DNA of 64,000 bases from JAPHTQ01 sp050288165 (GCA_050288165.1 JBNKDG010000007.1:124001-188000), one strand, 5' to 3'; positions 8,444 through 17,392 are shown, counted from the first letter of the stretch. Notes: generated by a model from the sequence alone, not told the origin. A program made the numbers and translations.

Positions 8444-9268
8444 TTAAATATCACGTAAGAGTTCGTTGATGCCCACTTTACCCCGAGTCTTCGCGTCCAC
8501 TTTCTTCACGATCACCGCGCAGTAGAGGCTGTACTTGCCATCCTTGCTCGGCAGGTTGCCGGAGACGACAACAGAACCGGCAGGCACACGTCCGTAGTGA
8601 ACTTCACCGGTTTCACGATCGTAGATCTTGGTCGACTGGCCGATGTAGACACCCATGGAGATCACCGAGCCTTCTTCGACGATCACGCCTTCAACCACTT
8701 CGGAGCGGGCGCCGATGAAGCAGTTGTCTTCGATGATGGTCGGGGCGGCCTGCAGCGGTTCCAGTACGCCGCCGATACCGACGCCACCGGAGAGGTGAAC
8801 GTTCTTGCCGATCTGCGCGCAGGAGCCGACGGTGGCCCAGGTGTCGACCATGGTGCCGGAATCGACATAGGCACCGATGTTGACGTAGGAGGGCATCAGC
8901 ACCGCACCGGAAGCGATGTAGGAACCCTTGCGTGCAGTCGCAGGCGGTACAACACGTACACCGCCTTCACGGAATTCACGGGAGTTCATGTCGGCGTACT
9001 TGGACGGTACCTTGTCGTAGTAGTTGGTGAAACCGCCCTTCATGAATTCGTTGTCATTGATGCGGAAAGAGAGCAGTACCGCCTTCTTCAGCCATTCGTT
9101 AACGACCCAGTCGCCGACGCCGCGGCGCTCGGCCACACGGGCTTCGCCGCTGTCGAGCATGCGGATCACTTCGTTGACCGCTTCCTTGACGTGGGTGTCC
9201 ACGCTGCGCGGGGTGATCTCGGCGCGGCGCTCGAAGGCCTCTTCAATAACACTCTTGATATCGCTCAT
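8444..9268 (-). CDS. dapD: tetrahydrodipicolinate N-succinyltransferase
   Basis: 274 residues, the same length as E. coli DapD. It transfers succinyl from succinyl-CoA to tetrahydrodipicolinate. The C-terminal two thirds is a left-handed beta-helix with hexapeptide repeats ('VNIGAYVDSGTMVDTWATVG', 'NVHLSGGVGIGGVLEP'). The frame extends 10 residues upstream, but the start is placed at the ATG at 9266-9268, which is preceded by GGAG and gives the family's 'MSDIKSVIEEAFERR' start. Part of the dap cluster. Confidence 0.95.
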   Translation of the reverse strand: MSDIKSVIEEAFERRAEITPRSVDTHVKEAVNEVIRMLDSGEARVAERRGVGDWVVNEWLKKAVLLSFRINDNEFMKGGFTNYYDKVPSKYADMNSREFREGGVRVVPPATARKGSYIASGAVLMPSYVNIGAYVDSGTMVDTWATVGSCAQIGKNVHLSGGVGIGGVLEPLQAAPTIIEDNCFIGARSEVVEGVIVEEGSVISMGVYIGQSTKIYDRETGEVHYGRVPAGSVVVSGNLPSKDGKYSLYCAVIVKKVDAKTRGKVGINELLRDI

Positions 9269-9296
9269 TACTTTTCTCCGTATTAAAACCAGTTGC

Positions 9297-9374
9297 ACGC
9301 AAAGACGCCAAGGCGCAAAGAATTTTCACTGCTGTGTTGTCCTTTGTTTTCTTCGCGTCTCTGCGCCTTTGCGT
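9297..9374. repeat. intergenic imperfect inverted repeat (ACGCAAAG type)
   Basis: Left arm 9297-9320 and right arm 9351-9374, 24 bases each, pair at 19 positions. It occupies the dapC-dapD gap, and its right arm ends at 9374, the first base of the dapC stop triplet. It has the same architecture as the repeat at 6824-6897 but a different motif. It may act as a processing or stability hairpin inside the dap transcript. Confidence 0.7.
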
Positions 9375-10567
9375 TAGATTGTTTGTATAAATGCACTTAT
9401 TCGCTCCGCCGCTTCGATGCACTCTTCCAGTTCGGCCACCAGCGCCATACGCACGCGTCCGCTGCCGGGATTACTGCCGTGTGCTTCGCGGGAGAGATAA
9501 CTGCCCGGTAGAACGGTCACGTTCTGCTCGGCAAAGAGTCGGCGGCTGAATTCGCATTCGTCGATCGGTGTCTCGGCCCAGAGGTAGAAACCCGCTTCGG
9601 GGCGTTCCACCTTCATCACTGGCTGCAATATATCCAAAACTGCGGCGAACTTCTGCCGGTAGAGTTCCCGGTTGGCGGTTACATGCGCCTCATCATTCCA
9701 CGCAGCAGTGCTGGCCGCCTGGGTGTGCGGCGGCAGGGCACAGCCGTGGTAGGTGCGATATTTGAGAAAACGGGCTAGCACTTCGGCATCCCCGGCGACA
9801 AAACCGGAACGCAGCCCCGGCAGGTTAGAGCGCTTGGAGAGGCTGTGGAAAACCACGCAGCGTTGGTAATCGGTACGGCCCATTTTCGCCGCTGCCTGCA
9901 ACAGACCCGCAGGCGGTTTCGCCTCGTCGAAGTAGAGCTCCGAATAGCATTCATCGGAGGCGATGATGAAGTCGTGTTCATCAGCCAGGGCGATCAATTT
10001 TTGCAGGTAGGCGATATCGGCCACCGCGCCGGTGGGATTGCCTGGGCTGCACAGGTAGATCAACTGGCAACGCTGCCACACCTCGGTGGGGACGTTGTCC
10101 AGGTCCGGCAGGAAGCCGGTCGCCGCCGTGGTATTGAGGAACCAGGGCTCGGCTCCGGCCAGCAACGCCGCCCCTTCGTAGATCTGGTAGAAGGGGTTGG
10201 GGGAGAGCACCAGCGGATCGCGGCTGCGATCGACCACCGCCTGGGCGAAGGCGAACAGCGCCTCGCGAGTGCCCGCCACCGGCAGGATGTGCTGCTCCGG
10301 GTCGATGGAACCGTTGGGCAGGGTGAAGCGGCGCTTGAGCCAGTTGGCGATCGCCTGGCGCAGCGCCAGACTGCCCTTGGTCAGCGGATAGTTGGCCAGA
10401 CCGTGCAGATGGGTGATCAGCTCCTCCACCACAAAGCCGGGCGGCTGGTGTTTGGGCTCACCGATGGAGAGCGCGATATGCGGCTTGTCCGGTGGTGTGA
10501 TGCCCGCCTTGAGCGCATTGAGCTTCTCGAAGGGGTAGGGCTGCAATTTGTCGAGGTCTGGATTCAT
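9374..10567 (-). CDS. dapC: succinyldiaminopimelate transaminase
   Basis: 397 residues, class I/II PLP aminotransferase of the DapC type. It converts N-succinyl-2-amino-6-ketopimelate to N-succinyl-diaminopimelate with glutamate as donor. The PLP Lys is in 'FHSLSKRSNLPGLRSGF'; the substrate Arg region 'GSGRVRMALV' is near the C-terminus. The frame stays open 30 residues further upstream, but ATG at 10565-10567 gives the family start 'MNPDLDKLQPYPFEKL'. It is the first gene of the minus-strand dap cluster, with a promoter-like site just upstream. Confidence 0.93.
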   Translation of the reverse strand: MNPDLDKLQPYPFEKLNALKAGITPPDKPHIALSIGEPKHQPPGFVVEELITHLHGLANYPLTKGSLALRQAIANWLKRRFTLPNGSIDPEQHILPVAGTREALFAFAQAVVDRSRDPLVLSPNPFYQIYEGAALLAGAEPWFLNTTAATGFLPDLDNVPTEVWQRCQLIYLCSPGNPTGAVADIAYLQKLIALADEHDFIIASDECYSELYFDEAKPPAGLLQAAAKMGRTDYQRCVVFHSLSKRSNLPGLRSGFVAGDAEVLARFLKYRTYHGCALPPHTQAASTAAWNDEAHVTANRELYRQKFAAVLDILQPVMKVERPEAGFYLWAETPIDECEFSRRLFAEQNVTVLPGSYLSREAHGSNPGSGRVRMALVAELEECIEAAERISAFIQTI

Positions 10568-10595
10568 CGGTCTGGGTCGCCAAAAACAGTCCCGC

Positions 10596-10624
10596 ATTAT
10601 AAGGTATTGAACGAAAGCCATAAA
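10596..10624 (-). promoter_or_regulatory. sigma-70-type promoter for dapC
   Basis: On the minus strand TTTATG (10624-10619), a 17-base spacer, then a perfect TATAAT (10601-10596). Transcription would begin about 20 bases before the dapC ATG. The -35 box is weak (3 of 6). Confidence 0.5.
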
Positions 10625-10650
10625 CCACGCATTGGAGGGGGGGAACAGCG

Positions 10651-11019
10651 ATGCCAATCAGGGCCATTCACCACGTCAGCCTGCTGGTCGCCGACACCGA
10701 GCGGGCGCTGGGTTTCTATCGCGACCTGCTCGGGCTGAAAGTGATCGACCGTCCATCCCTTGGTTTTCCCGGTGCATGGCTTGCCATCGGCGAGCAGCAG
10801 TTGCACCTGCTGGAACTGCCTAACCCTGATGCGGCGAGTGAACGCCCCGATCATGTAGGGCGTGACCGTCACCTGGCACTGGCCGTCAATGGGCTGGATG
10901 AACTGGCGCAGCGATTGTCCGAAGCGGGAGTTGCGTTGAATAAAAGCAAATCGGGCCGCAACGCGATCTTCTGTCGTGACCCGGATGGGAATGGGGTGGA
11001 GTTGATTGTCGCCGAGTAA
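10651..11019 (+). CDS. VOC/glyoxalase-family protein
   Basis: 122 residues, one vicinal-oxygen-chelate module pair. Metal-ligand positions are recognisable: 'IHHVSLLV' (N-terminal His), 'QLHLLELP', 'DRHLALAV' (second His) and 'DGNGVELIVAE' (Glu). Enzymes of this fold include glyoxalases, dioxygenases and resistance proteins, so the substrate cannot be told from sequence. A very strong G-rich Shine-Dalgarno (GGAGGGGGG) precedes the ATG at 10651. It is divergent from dapC with 83 bases between. Confidence 0.85.
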   Translation: MPIRAIHHVSLLVADTERALGFYRDLLGLKVIDRPSLGFPGAWLAIGEQQLHLLELPNPDAASERPDHVGRDRHLALAVNGLDELAQRLSEAGVALNKSKSGRNAIFCRDPDGNGVELIVAE

Positions 11020-11191
11020 GGCGTAAGATCGCAAAAAAATAGAGGGACGGATGGGCCAGCAATGGAGAGCGAACAAGTTACTCTTCTCTTTCCTGCACAT
11101 TTCAATCGAGTCTGCCTCTTGTTGTTTGCTTTTGGCTTTGGTGTGCTTTTGAAGCATAATCATAATTTCTAGATACTTGAGGGATAGAGCA

Positions 11192-12112
11192 TTGAGTTCA
11201 TTATTAATAGCAGCAGGATTGGTTGTCATTGGGCTGGTTCTTGCAATAACAAGAACTGCGTCTGCACCAATTAGAAATCCTCACTACGTTGCATTTGCGC
11301 TTGCGGCGGCTGTACTCATTTCAAGCATCATAGTCACTGTGCCGGCGGGCCATGTGAAGGTGGCGACGTTATTCGGGAAAGTGCAGGACTCTACCTATCT
11401 TGAAGGGCTGCATTTTGTAAATCCGTTACTGAACTTTACAGAGTTTGATTTGCGTCAGAAAACGCATATGGAAACAGCCGGTATCCCTGCCGAAGACAAG
11501 CTGATAACCACAATGGATGTCTCTGTTCAGTATCGAACAATAGGCTCTATGGCGCCTGATATCCTGAGAAATACCGGTACGACAGACGCTTTGATTCAGG
11601 TTCATATGATTCCTAAGCTTCGTTCAATTCTTCGAGAGCAGGGCAAGGGCGTTGCAATTTCGCAAGATTTCTTTAAAGAGGTGGTGCAACAGCAACTCCA
11701 GGCAACGTTGCAGGAGGGGTTGGCTTCGTTCCTCGCGCCAAAGGGAATAGAGATTGATTCCGTGCTTATTCGCGAGGTAACTCTGCCAAAGGTCATTCGT
11801 ACGGCCATTGAGGAAACTAAAAAACGCGAACAAGATGTGCTCAAGCAGCAGGCTGAGTTAGAGCGTTTTGCAAAGGAACAGGAGCAAAAGGTCGCACAGG
11901 CCCAGGCCGAGTTTGAGGCGGCAAAACTTGAGGCTCAAAAGATTCGCGAGCTAGCCGATGCCGAAGCCTACAAGATTAATAAAATCAATCAGACACTCGC
12001 CAAATCACCCAACTACATTGAGTTGAGGAAAGTTGAGCAGTGGAACGGTGTCTTGCCTGTTTACGCAGGTGGTAATTCTATACCAATGATTGATCTTAGG
12101 CCGAAGAAATAA
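11192..12112 (+). CDS. SPFH/prohibitin-family membrane protein
   Basis: 306 residues. Two hydrophobic segments (about residues 2-20 and 30-49) precede an SPFH domain starting 'VPAGHVKVATLFGKVQD', followed by a long Glu/Gln/Lys-rich coiled coil with 'FEAAKLEAQKIRELADAEA'. It resembles bacterial prohibitin homologues that form large ring assemblies in the inner membrane; no client is known here. The start is TTG at 11192, seven bases after GAGGGA (11179-11184); an in-frame TTG at 11177 is possible but lacks a ribosome site. The gene is AT-richer than the dap region. Confidence 0.82.
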   Translation: MSSLLIAAGLVVIGLVLAITRTASAPIRNPHYVAFALAAAVLISSIIVTVPAGHVKVATLFGKVQDSTYLEGLHFVNPLLNFTEFDLRQKTHMETAGIPAEDKLITTMDVSVQYRTIGSMAPDILRNTGTTDALIQVHMIPKLRSILREQGKGVAISQDFFKEVVQQQLQATLQEGLASFLAPKGIEIDSVLIREVTLPKVIRTAIEETKKREQDVLKQQAELERFAKEQEQKVAQAQAEFEAAKLEAQKIRELADAEAYKINKINQTLAKSPNYIELRKVEQWNGVLPVYAGGNSIPMIDLRPKK

Positions 12113-12347
12113 GCATGAATAAGGGTAAGTGGTTTTTAGATGAAATCTTACATTAACGTAAATCGCTTTGGTTGCGTAGTAAGTTTCATCTGCCCCCCAC
12201 TTATTAATCGCTAAAGAACGTGGGCACGGAAGTGATAGAGTTGCATATCACGGCGCCGTAATGGAGTGGCTACTTCCATAATGGCTATAGCAAAATATTC
12301 TACCAGACTTCGGTGTTGTCGCACCTTCGCCGGTAAACTCGATCATT

Positions 12348-13091
12348 ATGCCTCGCATGAACCTTACTACTTCCGAACGTAACGACTGGCTTCAGTGGGT
12401 GCGTGTTACCAGCATTCCACTCATTCATCTCGGCGAAGGTGACACCGTCCTGAATATAGGTTCCGGAATGATGCTCGACCATGCCGGATGTCGTTTTGTT
12501 CTAGCAGTCGAACACGTTGTGAAGCGTGATACGAGCGGATGGGCTTTGGTTGTCCAGCAAGACGGACGAGGACGTATGGAGTACTATCGGCCAAACTTCT
12601 TCAGCTATGTTGGAGAGATTAGACTGAAATTTGGTGCAGTTCGACTGCTCGACTTGTGTGCCGCACAGGTTTCATCGAACCTAGAAACTTGGTACGAGTA
12701 CCGAACACCGCACGGACTCTTTGACAAGGTACCGCACCACGTCTTTGACAGCCGTAACCTTTCTGATCCTACGTCTGAACAAGTCTATGGTTTCTCAGGC
12801 CAAGTCCGGACCGAAAAGCATGGAACCGATGCTTTCGTGTCCGATATGGCGGTCTATCCAGGGCTGATGTACTCGCACTCTGAGCGTGAAATCCACCACT
12901 TTAAATTGCCCGTCGCACACCCCGGGGACAGCGCCTTTCATGGCTGTAGTGGATCTCCCATAGTTGACGTGAATCGCAACGTCGTTGCCCTCGTGATCGG
13001 CGGCGATATCCCTACCAACACTATCCAGGGAGTAGCAATCACTCGTGTGTTGCCGAACCTTGATTTCCTAGCTTCACGTGGTGGGGCCTAG
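12348..13091 (+). CDS. trypsin-like (chymotrypsin-fold) serine protease, cytoplasmic, 247 aa
   Basis: I infer a chymotrypsin-fold peptidase from three spaced motifs: H56 in 'FVLAVEHVVKR', D102 in 'VRLLDLCAAQV' and S201 in 'GCSGSPIVD', followed by 'NVVALVIGG' as in the usual strand after the nucleophile. Order and spacing fit a His-Asp-Ser triad. No signal peptide is visible, which is unusual for this fold and suggests an intracellular or contact-dependent role. ATG 12348 has no strong ribosome site. It is followed within 30 bases by the DUF6624 gene. Substrate unknown. Confidence 0.65.
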   Translation: MPRMNLTTSERNDWLQWVRVTSIPLIHLGEGDTVLNIGSGMMLDHAGCRFVLAVEHVVKRDTSGWALVVQQDGRGRMEYYRPNFFSYVGEIRLKFGAVRLLDLCAAQVSSNLETWYEYRTPHGLFDKVPHHVFDSRNLSDPTSEQVYGFSGQVRTEKHGTDAFVSDMAVYPGLMYSHSEREIHHFKLPVAHPGDSAFHGCSGSPIVDVNRNVVALVIGGDIPTNTIQGVAITRVLPNLDFLASRGGA

Positions 13092-13120
13092 CGATATTTG
13101 TGGTCAGAATGGAAACCTCT

Positions 13121-13657
13121 ATGAATAAAGAATTAGCTCGAAAGCTTGAAGAGATGGCTAGTAGAGATCAGGGGCTGCTTCAAGAATTATTTGAGGCAGG
13201 AGAGCTGCCGTCAGAAGAGTATCACCCAAGGATGCGGACTTTACATGAAAGCAATGCATCTGTACTAAAGGAAGTTATTAAGAAATATGGCTGGCCTGGA
13301 ATATCTTTAGTAGGAACTGATGGCGCAAAATCAGCCTGGTTGATCGCGCAGCATGCCGTTTCAGATGTCGGGTTTATGTCGGATTGCGTTGAGTTACTAA
13401 AAGTTGCTGTGGCGGTGGACGATGTTGAAGGCTGGCAACTTGCATTCCTTGAGGATCGTGTGCGAACGATGTCCGGTAAGGAACAGCTATATGGGACTCA
13501 GTTTGATGTTGATAAAGACGGCTGGCCAATTCCATTTTCTATTGCTGATCCTGCGACAGTCAATGAAAGAAGGAGGTCGGTTGGCCTTAATTCTATAGAG
13601 GAAAGACTAGAGCAAATGCGCGATCGAGAGCGGCAACGTCGAGAAAAACAGGTCTGA
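13121..13657 (+). CDS. DUF6624-type protein
   Basis: 178 residues with the core of the DUF6624 group: 'KKYGWPGISLVGTDGAKSAW', 'LIAQHAVSD', 'LAFLEDRVRTMSGKEQLYGT'. The family is mainly helical and of unknown function. Three in-frame starts exist (GTG 13100, ATG 13109, ATG 13121). I prefer 13121, with GGAA six bases before it and the family-like beginning 'MNKELARKLEEM'. The C-terminus is charged and helical. It may be cotranscribed with the trypsin-like protease upstream and converges on glnD. Confidence 0.7.
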   Translation: MNKELARKLEEMASRDQGLLQELFEAGELPSEEYHPRMRTLHESNASVLKEVIKKYGWPGISLVGTDGAKSAWLIAQHAVSDVGFMSDCVELLKVAVAVDDVEGWQLAFLEDRVRTMSGKEQLYGTQFDVDKDGWPIPFSIADPATVNERRRSVGLNSIEERLEQMRDRERQRREKQV

Positions 13658-13692
13658 GAACAACGGTTTCTCATGCTGGCGAATACTGATCA

Positions 13693-16341
13693 CTAACCCT
13701 CCAACGCCTCCACAATCTTCTCCATTAAACAGATTCTCTGCTCGTCATTATCCAGCGGTTTATTGTCCAGATCGGTAAGGAAAAAAATATCCTCCACCCG
13801 TTCGCCGAAGGTGGCGATCTTTGCGTTGAGCAGGCGTACCTTGCAGGCGGCGAGGGCGCGGGCGATATGCGATAGCAATCCCGGTCGGTCCGAGGTGATC
13901 ACTTCCATCACGGTGCGCTGGTTACGCTGGTCTTCGTGGAATACCACCTGGGTTTTGATGTTGAAGTGTTTGAGCTGTCGCGCCATCTGCCGGTTGATCT
14001 TTTGCGGCGCCTCTTCCGGATGGCTGATCAGGCGTTGCAACATCTCGCCGATCTCTTTGAGGTGGTTTTCACCCTGAATCGGTTTACCGTCTTCTTCCAG
14101 CACCATGTAGGTGTCGAGGGTGTGGTTGTCTTTCGACGGCAGGATACGCGCATCGACGATGTTGAGGCCAAGTTGATCCAGCAGACTGGTGGTGATGGTG
14201 AACTGGTGTTCGCGGATCGGGGTGTAGAAGAAAATTTCGGTGCCGCCGCGTTCGGTCTGTTGGCGTAACAGTACCAGCGGCTCTTTGTTGTCGCCGTGTT
14301 CGGTGACGGCCTGGGTGTGCCAGGCGATCTCCTGCCCTGAATAGCGCAAGAAGTATTCTTTGCTCAATCTTCCCCAGAACTGGTCAATGGTCTCCGCCGC
14401 GATGGCTTGCTGTTCCAGTAGTTGGCGGGCTTCTTCCTGGTGTTCGGCGATGATCTCAGCCTCCATCACCGGGTTGGAGAGGCCGCGACGCAGTGCGTTA
14501 CTGGTACTGAGATAAAGCTCGCCCAGCAGGGCGTTTTTCCACGAGTTCCACACGCCGGGACTGGTGGCGCGAATGTCGGCGACGGTGAGCAGGTAGAGAT
14601 AGTCGAGGTATTCCTGTTTACCGATCCTGGCGGCGAAGTTGTTGATCACTTCCGGATCGGAGATGTCCTGTCGCTGTGCGGTGGTCGACATCAACAGGTG
14701 GTTGCGCACCAGCCAGGTGACCAGATTGGTGTCGTAATCGCTAAGGATGTGCTGTTTGCAGAATTGCTCCACGTCCTCTGCACCGAGGATCGAGTGATCG
14801 CCGCCACGCCCCTTGGCGATATCGTGAAACAGTCCGGCGATCAGCAGCAGTTCCGGTTTGGCAAGTCGTTGACTGACACGGCTGCATAGCGGGTATTCGT
14901 GGTAAAACTCCGGCACGGTAAAGCGGCGAATGTTACGCACCACGAACAGGGTGTGTTCGTCGACGGTGTAGACGTGGAACAGGTCGTGTTGCATCTGCCC
15001 GGTAACTTTGCCGAAAGCAGGAATGTAGGCGGCGAGTATGCCGTAACGATTCATCCGTCGCAGTTGGTGCGTCACGCCCTGCGGTTGGCGCAGCAGCTCT
15101 ATGAACAGGCTGCGGCAGCGCAGGTCGTTGCGGAATTTGTCGTCGATCAGGTGGCGGTGGTGGCGCAGCAGGCGAATGGTACCGGCGCGTACCCCTTTCA
15201 GTTCCGGGTTCTGCGCCAGCAGCAGGAATATCTCCAGCATGGCGAAGGGCTGACGGATGAAGAGCTGCGCGTTTGTGGCCTCGATGAAACCGTGACGTGC
15301 CTGGAAGCGGCGGTTGATCGCCACCGGTTCGTCGCTCTCGTCGGCGTAGAGGATCTCTTCCTGGAAATATTGCAGCAGCATCTCGTTGAGCCGCCGCAGC
15401 TCCATCACCGTGCGGTAGTAGTCCTTCATGAACTGTTCCACCGCCAGACGTCCGTCCTCGTCGTTGTAACCAAATTGCTTTGCCAGCGAACGCTGGTGAT
15501 CGAACAGCAGTCGATCCTCGCGTCGCTTCGCCAGCAGGTGCAGGCCGTAACGGACCTTCCAGAGGAAGTTCTGCCCTTCGTAGAGGGCGTGGTACTCCTC
15601 GCTGCTGAGGAAGCCGTGCTCCACCAGATCGGCGAGGGTTTCGGCACCGAAGTGGCGCTTGGCGACCCAGCCGATCATCTGGATATCGCGCAGGCCGCCG
15701 GGGCCTTCCTTGATGTTGGGCTCCAGGTTGAAGGCGGTGTCGTGGAATTTGTGGTGGCGGGCGATCTGCTCTTGCCACTTGGCCTGGAAGAAGTCGCGGC
15801 TGGGCCAGATGTGGTGTTTGTCGGTCTGCTCGCGCATCGCCTGGAACAGTGCTTCCGGGCCGCAGAGCAGGCGCGCCTCCATGATGTTGGTGGCGACGGT
15901 GATGTCGGCGCGCCCCTGCTCGATGCAGTCGGCCAGGGTGCGTACGCTGTGGCCGATCTCCAGTCCCAGGTCCCAGAGGAACATGAGGAATTTTTCCAGC
16001 GCCGGGCCGTGATGTTTCAGTGCCTCCGGTTCCGCCAGCAGCATGATATCGATGTCGGAGCGGGGATGGAGTTCGCCACGACCATAGCCGCCCACGGCGA
16101 CCAGCGCGATATCGTCGACAGCGGGGACGCAGTAGCGCCAGGCGTGGATCAGGATTTGATCGATGAAGGCGGCGCGGTGGGTAACCAGCGAGACGATCGA
16201 CTCGCCGTTGAGGAAGCGATACTCCAGCGCGTCGTCGCCCTGGCGAATCGCGTCGCGGAACGGTTTGAGCGGAACGGCTGCGGCGGCGAGGTCGGCCTCG
16301 AAGCGCTCCGCGTCGAATAGCTCTTTAACCGCAAAAAGCAT
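13693..16341 (-). CDS. glnD: bifunctional uridylyltransferase/uridylyl-removing enzyme GlnD
   Basis: 882 residues. It senses glutamine and modifies the PII proteins. Domains in order: nucleotidyltransferase with 'GGYGRGELHPRSDIDIML', GlnD linker domain, HD domain with 'AGLFHDIAKGRGGDHS' for removal of UMP, and two ACT domains ('EIFFYTPIREHQFTITTSLL' and 'VMEVITSDRPGLLSHIARAL'). The frame runs 24 residues further upstream into map; ATG 16339-16341 is chosen because it gives the family length and overlaps the map stop by one base (TAATG), implying coupling. Confidence 0.95.
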   Translation of the reverse strand: MLFAVKELFDAERFEADLAAAAVPLKPFRDAIRQGDDALEYRFLNGESIVSLVTHRAAFIDQILIHAWRYCVPAVDDIALVAVGGYGRGELHPRSDIDIMLLAEPEALKHHGPALEKFLMFLWDLGLEIGHSVRTLADCIEQGRADITVATNIMEARLLCGPEALFQAMREQTDKHHIWPSRDFFQAKWQEQIARHHKFHDTAFNLEPNIKEGPGGLRDIQMIGWVAKRHFGAETLADLVEHGFLSSEEYHALYEGQNFLWKVRYGLHLLAKRREDRLLFDHQRSLAKQFGYNDEDGRLAVEQFMKDYYRTVMELRRLNEMLLQYFQEEILYADESDEPVAINRRFQARHGFIEATNAQLFIRQPFAMLEIFLLLAQNPELKGVRAGTIRLLRHHRHLIDDKFRNDLRCRSLFIELLRQPQGVTHQLRRMNRYGILAAYIPAFGKVTGQMQHDLFHVYTVDEHTLFVVRNIRRFTVPEFYHEYPLCSRVSQRLAKPELLLIAGLFHDIAKGRGGDHSILGAEDVEQFCKQHILSDYDTNLVTWLVRNHLLMSTTAQRQDISDPEVINNFAARIGKQEYLDYLYLLTVADIRATSPGVWNSWKNALLGELYLSTSNALRRGLSNPVMEAEIIAEHQEEARQLLEQQAIAAETIDQFWGRLSKEYFLRYSGQEIAWHTQAVTEHGDNKEPLVLLRQQTERGGTEIFFYTPIREHQFTITTSLLDQLGLNIVDARILPSKDNHTLDTYMVLEEDGKPIQGENHLKEIGEMLQRLISHPEEAPQKINRQMARQLKHFNIKTQVVFHEDQRNQRTVMEVITSDRPGLLSHIARALAACKVRLLNAKIATFGERVEDIFFLTDLDNKPLDNDEQRICLMEKIVEALEG

Positions 16342-17108
16342 TAAACGGTTTCGCCCTTGCGCAGGGTCAGCACCTCGACGCCATCGGGGGTGACCAGGAT
16401 GGTGTGTTCCCACTGGGCGGAGAGGCTACGGTCCTTGGTGATCACGGTCCAGTCGTCGGGCAGCAGGCTGACGTTGCGCTTGCCCGCGTTGATCATCGGC
16501 TCGATGGTGAAGATCATGCCCGGCTCAAGCATCGCGCCGGTGCCGGGGCTGCCATAGTGCAGCACCTGCGGTTCTTCGTGGAATTCGGCGCCGATGCCGT
16601 GACCGCAGTATTCGCGCACCACCGAGTAGTTGTTGGATTCGGCGTGATGCTGGATGGCGTGGCCGATGTCGCCGAGGCGTATGCCGGGGCGGACCATGCG
16701 GATGCCGATCAGCAGGCACTCGCGGGCGATCTCGACCAGGCGGCGCGCCTTGATCGACGGTTCGCCGACGAAGAACATCTGGCTGGTGTCGCCGTGGTAG
16801 CCGTCCTTGATCACGGTGATGTCGATGTTGACGATATCACCCTTCTTCAGTTTCTTGTCGCTCGGGATGCCGTGGCAGACCACGTGGTTGATCGAGGTGC
16901 AGATCGATTTGGGGAAGCCGTGATAATTCAACGGCGCCGGGATCGCCTGCTGCTCGTTGACGATGTAGTCGTGGCAGAGCCGATCCAGCTCGTCGGTGGT
17001 CACGCCCGGCACCACATGGGGGGCGATCATCTCCAGTACCTCGGCGGCCAGCCGCCCGGCAACGCGCATCTTCTCGATTTCAGCCGCGGTCTTGATCTTT
17101 ATGCTCAT
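16341..17108 (-). CDS. map: type I methionine aminopeptidase
   Basis: 255 residues. It removes the initiator Met from nascent proteins. The five metal ligands are visible: Asp in 'NIDITVIKDGYHGDTSQMF' (two), His in 'GHGIGAEFHEEP', Glu in 'FTIEPMINAG' and Glu in 'AQWEHTILVT'. AGGAAA precedes the ATG. It is divergent from rpsB, as in many gammaproteobacteria, and forms an operon with glnD. Confidence 0.96.
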   Translation of the reverse strand: MSIKIKTAAEIEKMRVAGRLAAEVLEMIAPHVVPGVTTDELDRLCHDYIVNEQQAIPAPLNYHGFPKSICTSINHVVCHGIPSDKKLKKGDIVNIDITVIKDGYHGDTSQMFFVGEPSIKARRLVEIARECLLIGIRMVRPGIRLGDIGHAIQHHAESNNYSVVREYCGHGIGAEFHEEPQVLHYGSPGTGAMLEPGMIFTIEPMINAGKRNVSLLPDDWTVITKDRSLSAQWEHTILVTPDGVEVLTLRKGETV

Positions 17109-17190
17109 CTATCTGATTTTCCTGCATTTGTCGGTTGAGGCTCGGATCCAGGCCGGGCTGCGCTACTCCCCGTAAATTGGGGGATGAACG

Positions 17191-17219
17191 TTGTTGAATA
17201 AAGGGGCTTATGGTATAAA
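17191..17219 (+). promoter_or_regulatory. sigma-70-type promoter for rpsB-tsf
   Basis: TTGTTG (17191-17196), a spacer of exactly 17 bases, TATAAA (17214-17219). Predicted transcription start near 17226, giving an untranslated leader of about 165 bases before rpsB. Confidence 0.7.
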
Positions 17220-17225
17220 GGGCGG

Positions 17226-17392
17226 CTTTTATAGGCAAACCAAAAATCAGCACCCAGCGGATGGTCCGTCGGGGCTGAAATCCACACATGTGCTGAAGGT
17301 ACCTTTCGAGGTTCTTCGGTTACCCGGGTGCCCCGCGAGGGGTTGGGTCACCGTCTGCACATGGAGGACTAACCCAAGCAGGAGTATATAGA
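17226..17392 (+). promoter_or_regulatory. structured 5' leader of rpsB, possible S2-responsive region
   Basis: About 165 bases without a convincing ORF. It is rich in complementary segments: GGGTTGG (about 17339-17345) can pair over seven positions, one of them G-U, with CTAACCC (about 17370-17376), just before the AGGAG ribosome site at 17381-17385. In E. coli the rpsB leader mediates autogenous repression by S2 and is conserved among gammaproteobacteria. Calling this leader an S2 operator is inference. Confidence 0.45.

Noticed and set aside
12113..12347. A possible small gene or RNA between the SPFH and protease genes
   Set aside because: Only a 13-codon frame without ribosome site and no strong hairpin with a T run was seen.
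14899..16320. A 473-codon open frame opposite glnD
   Set aside because: Antisense shadow of glnD with Val/Gln-rich composition and no family resemblance.
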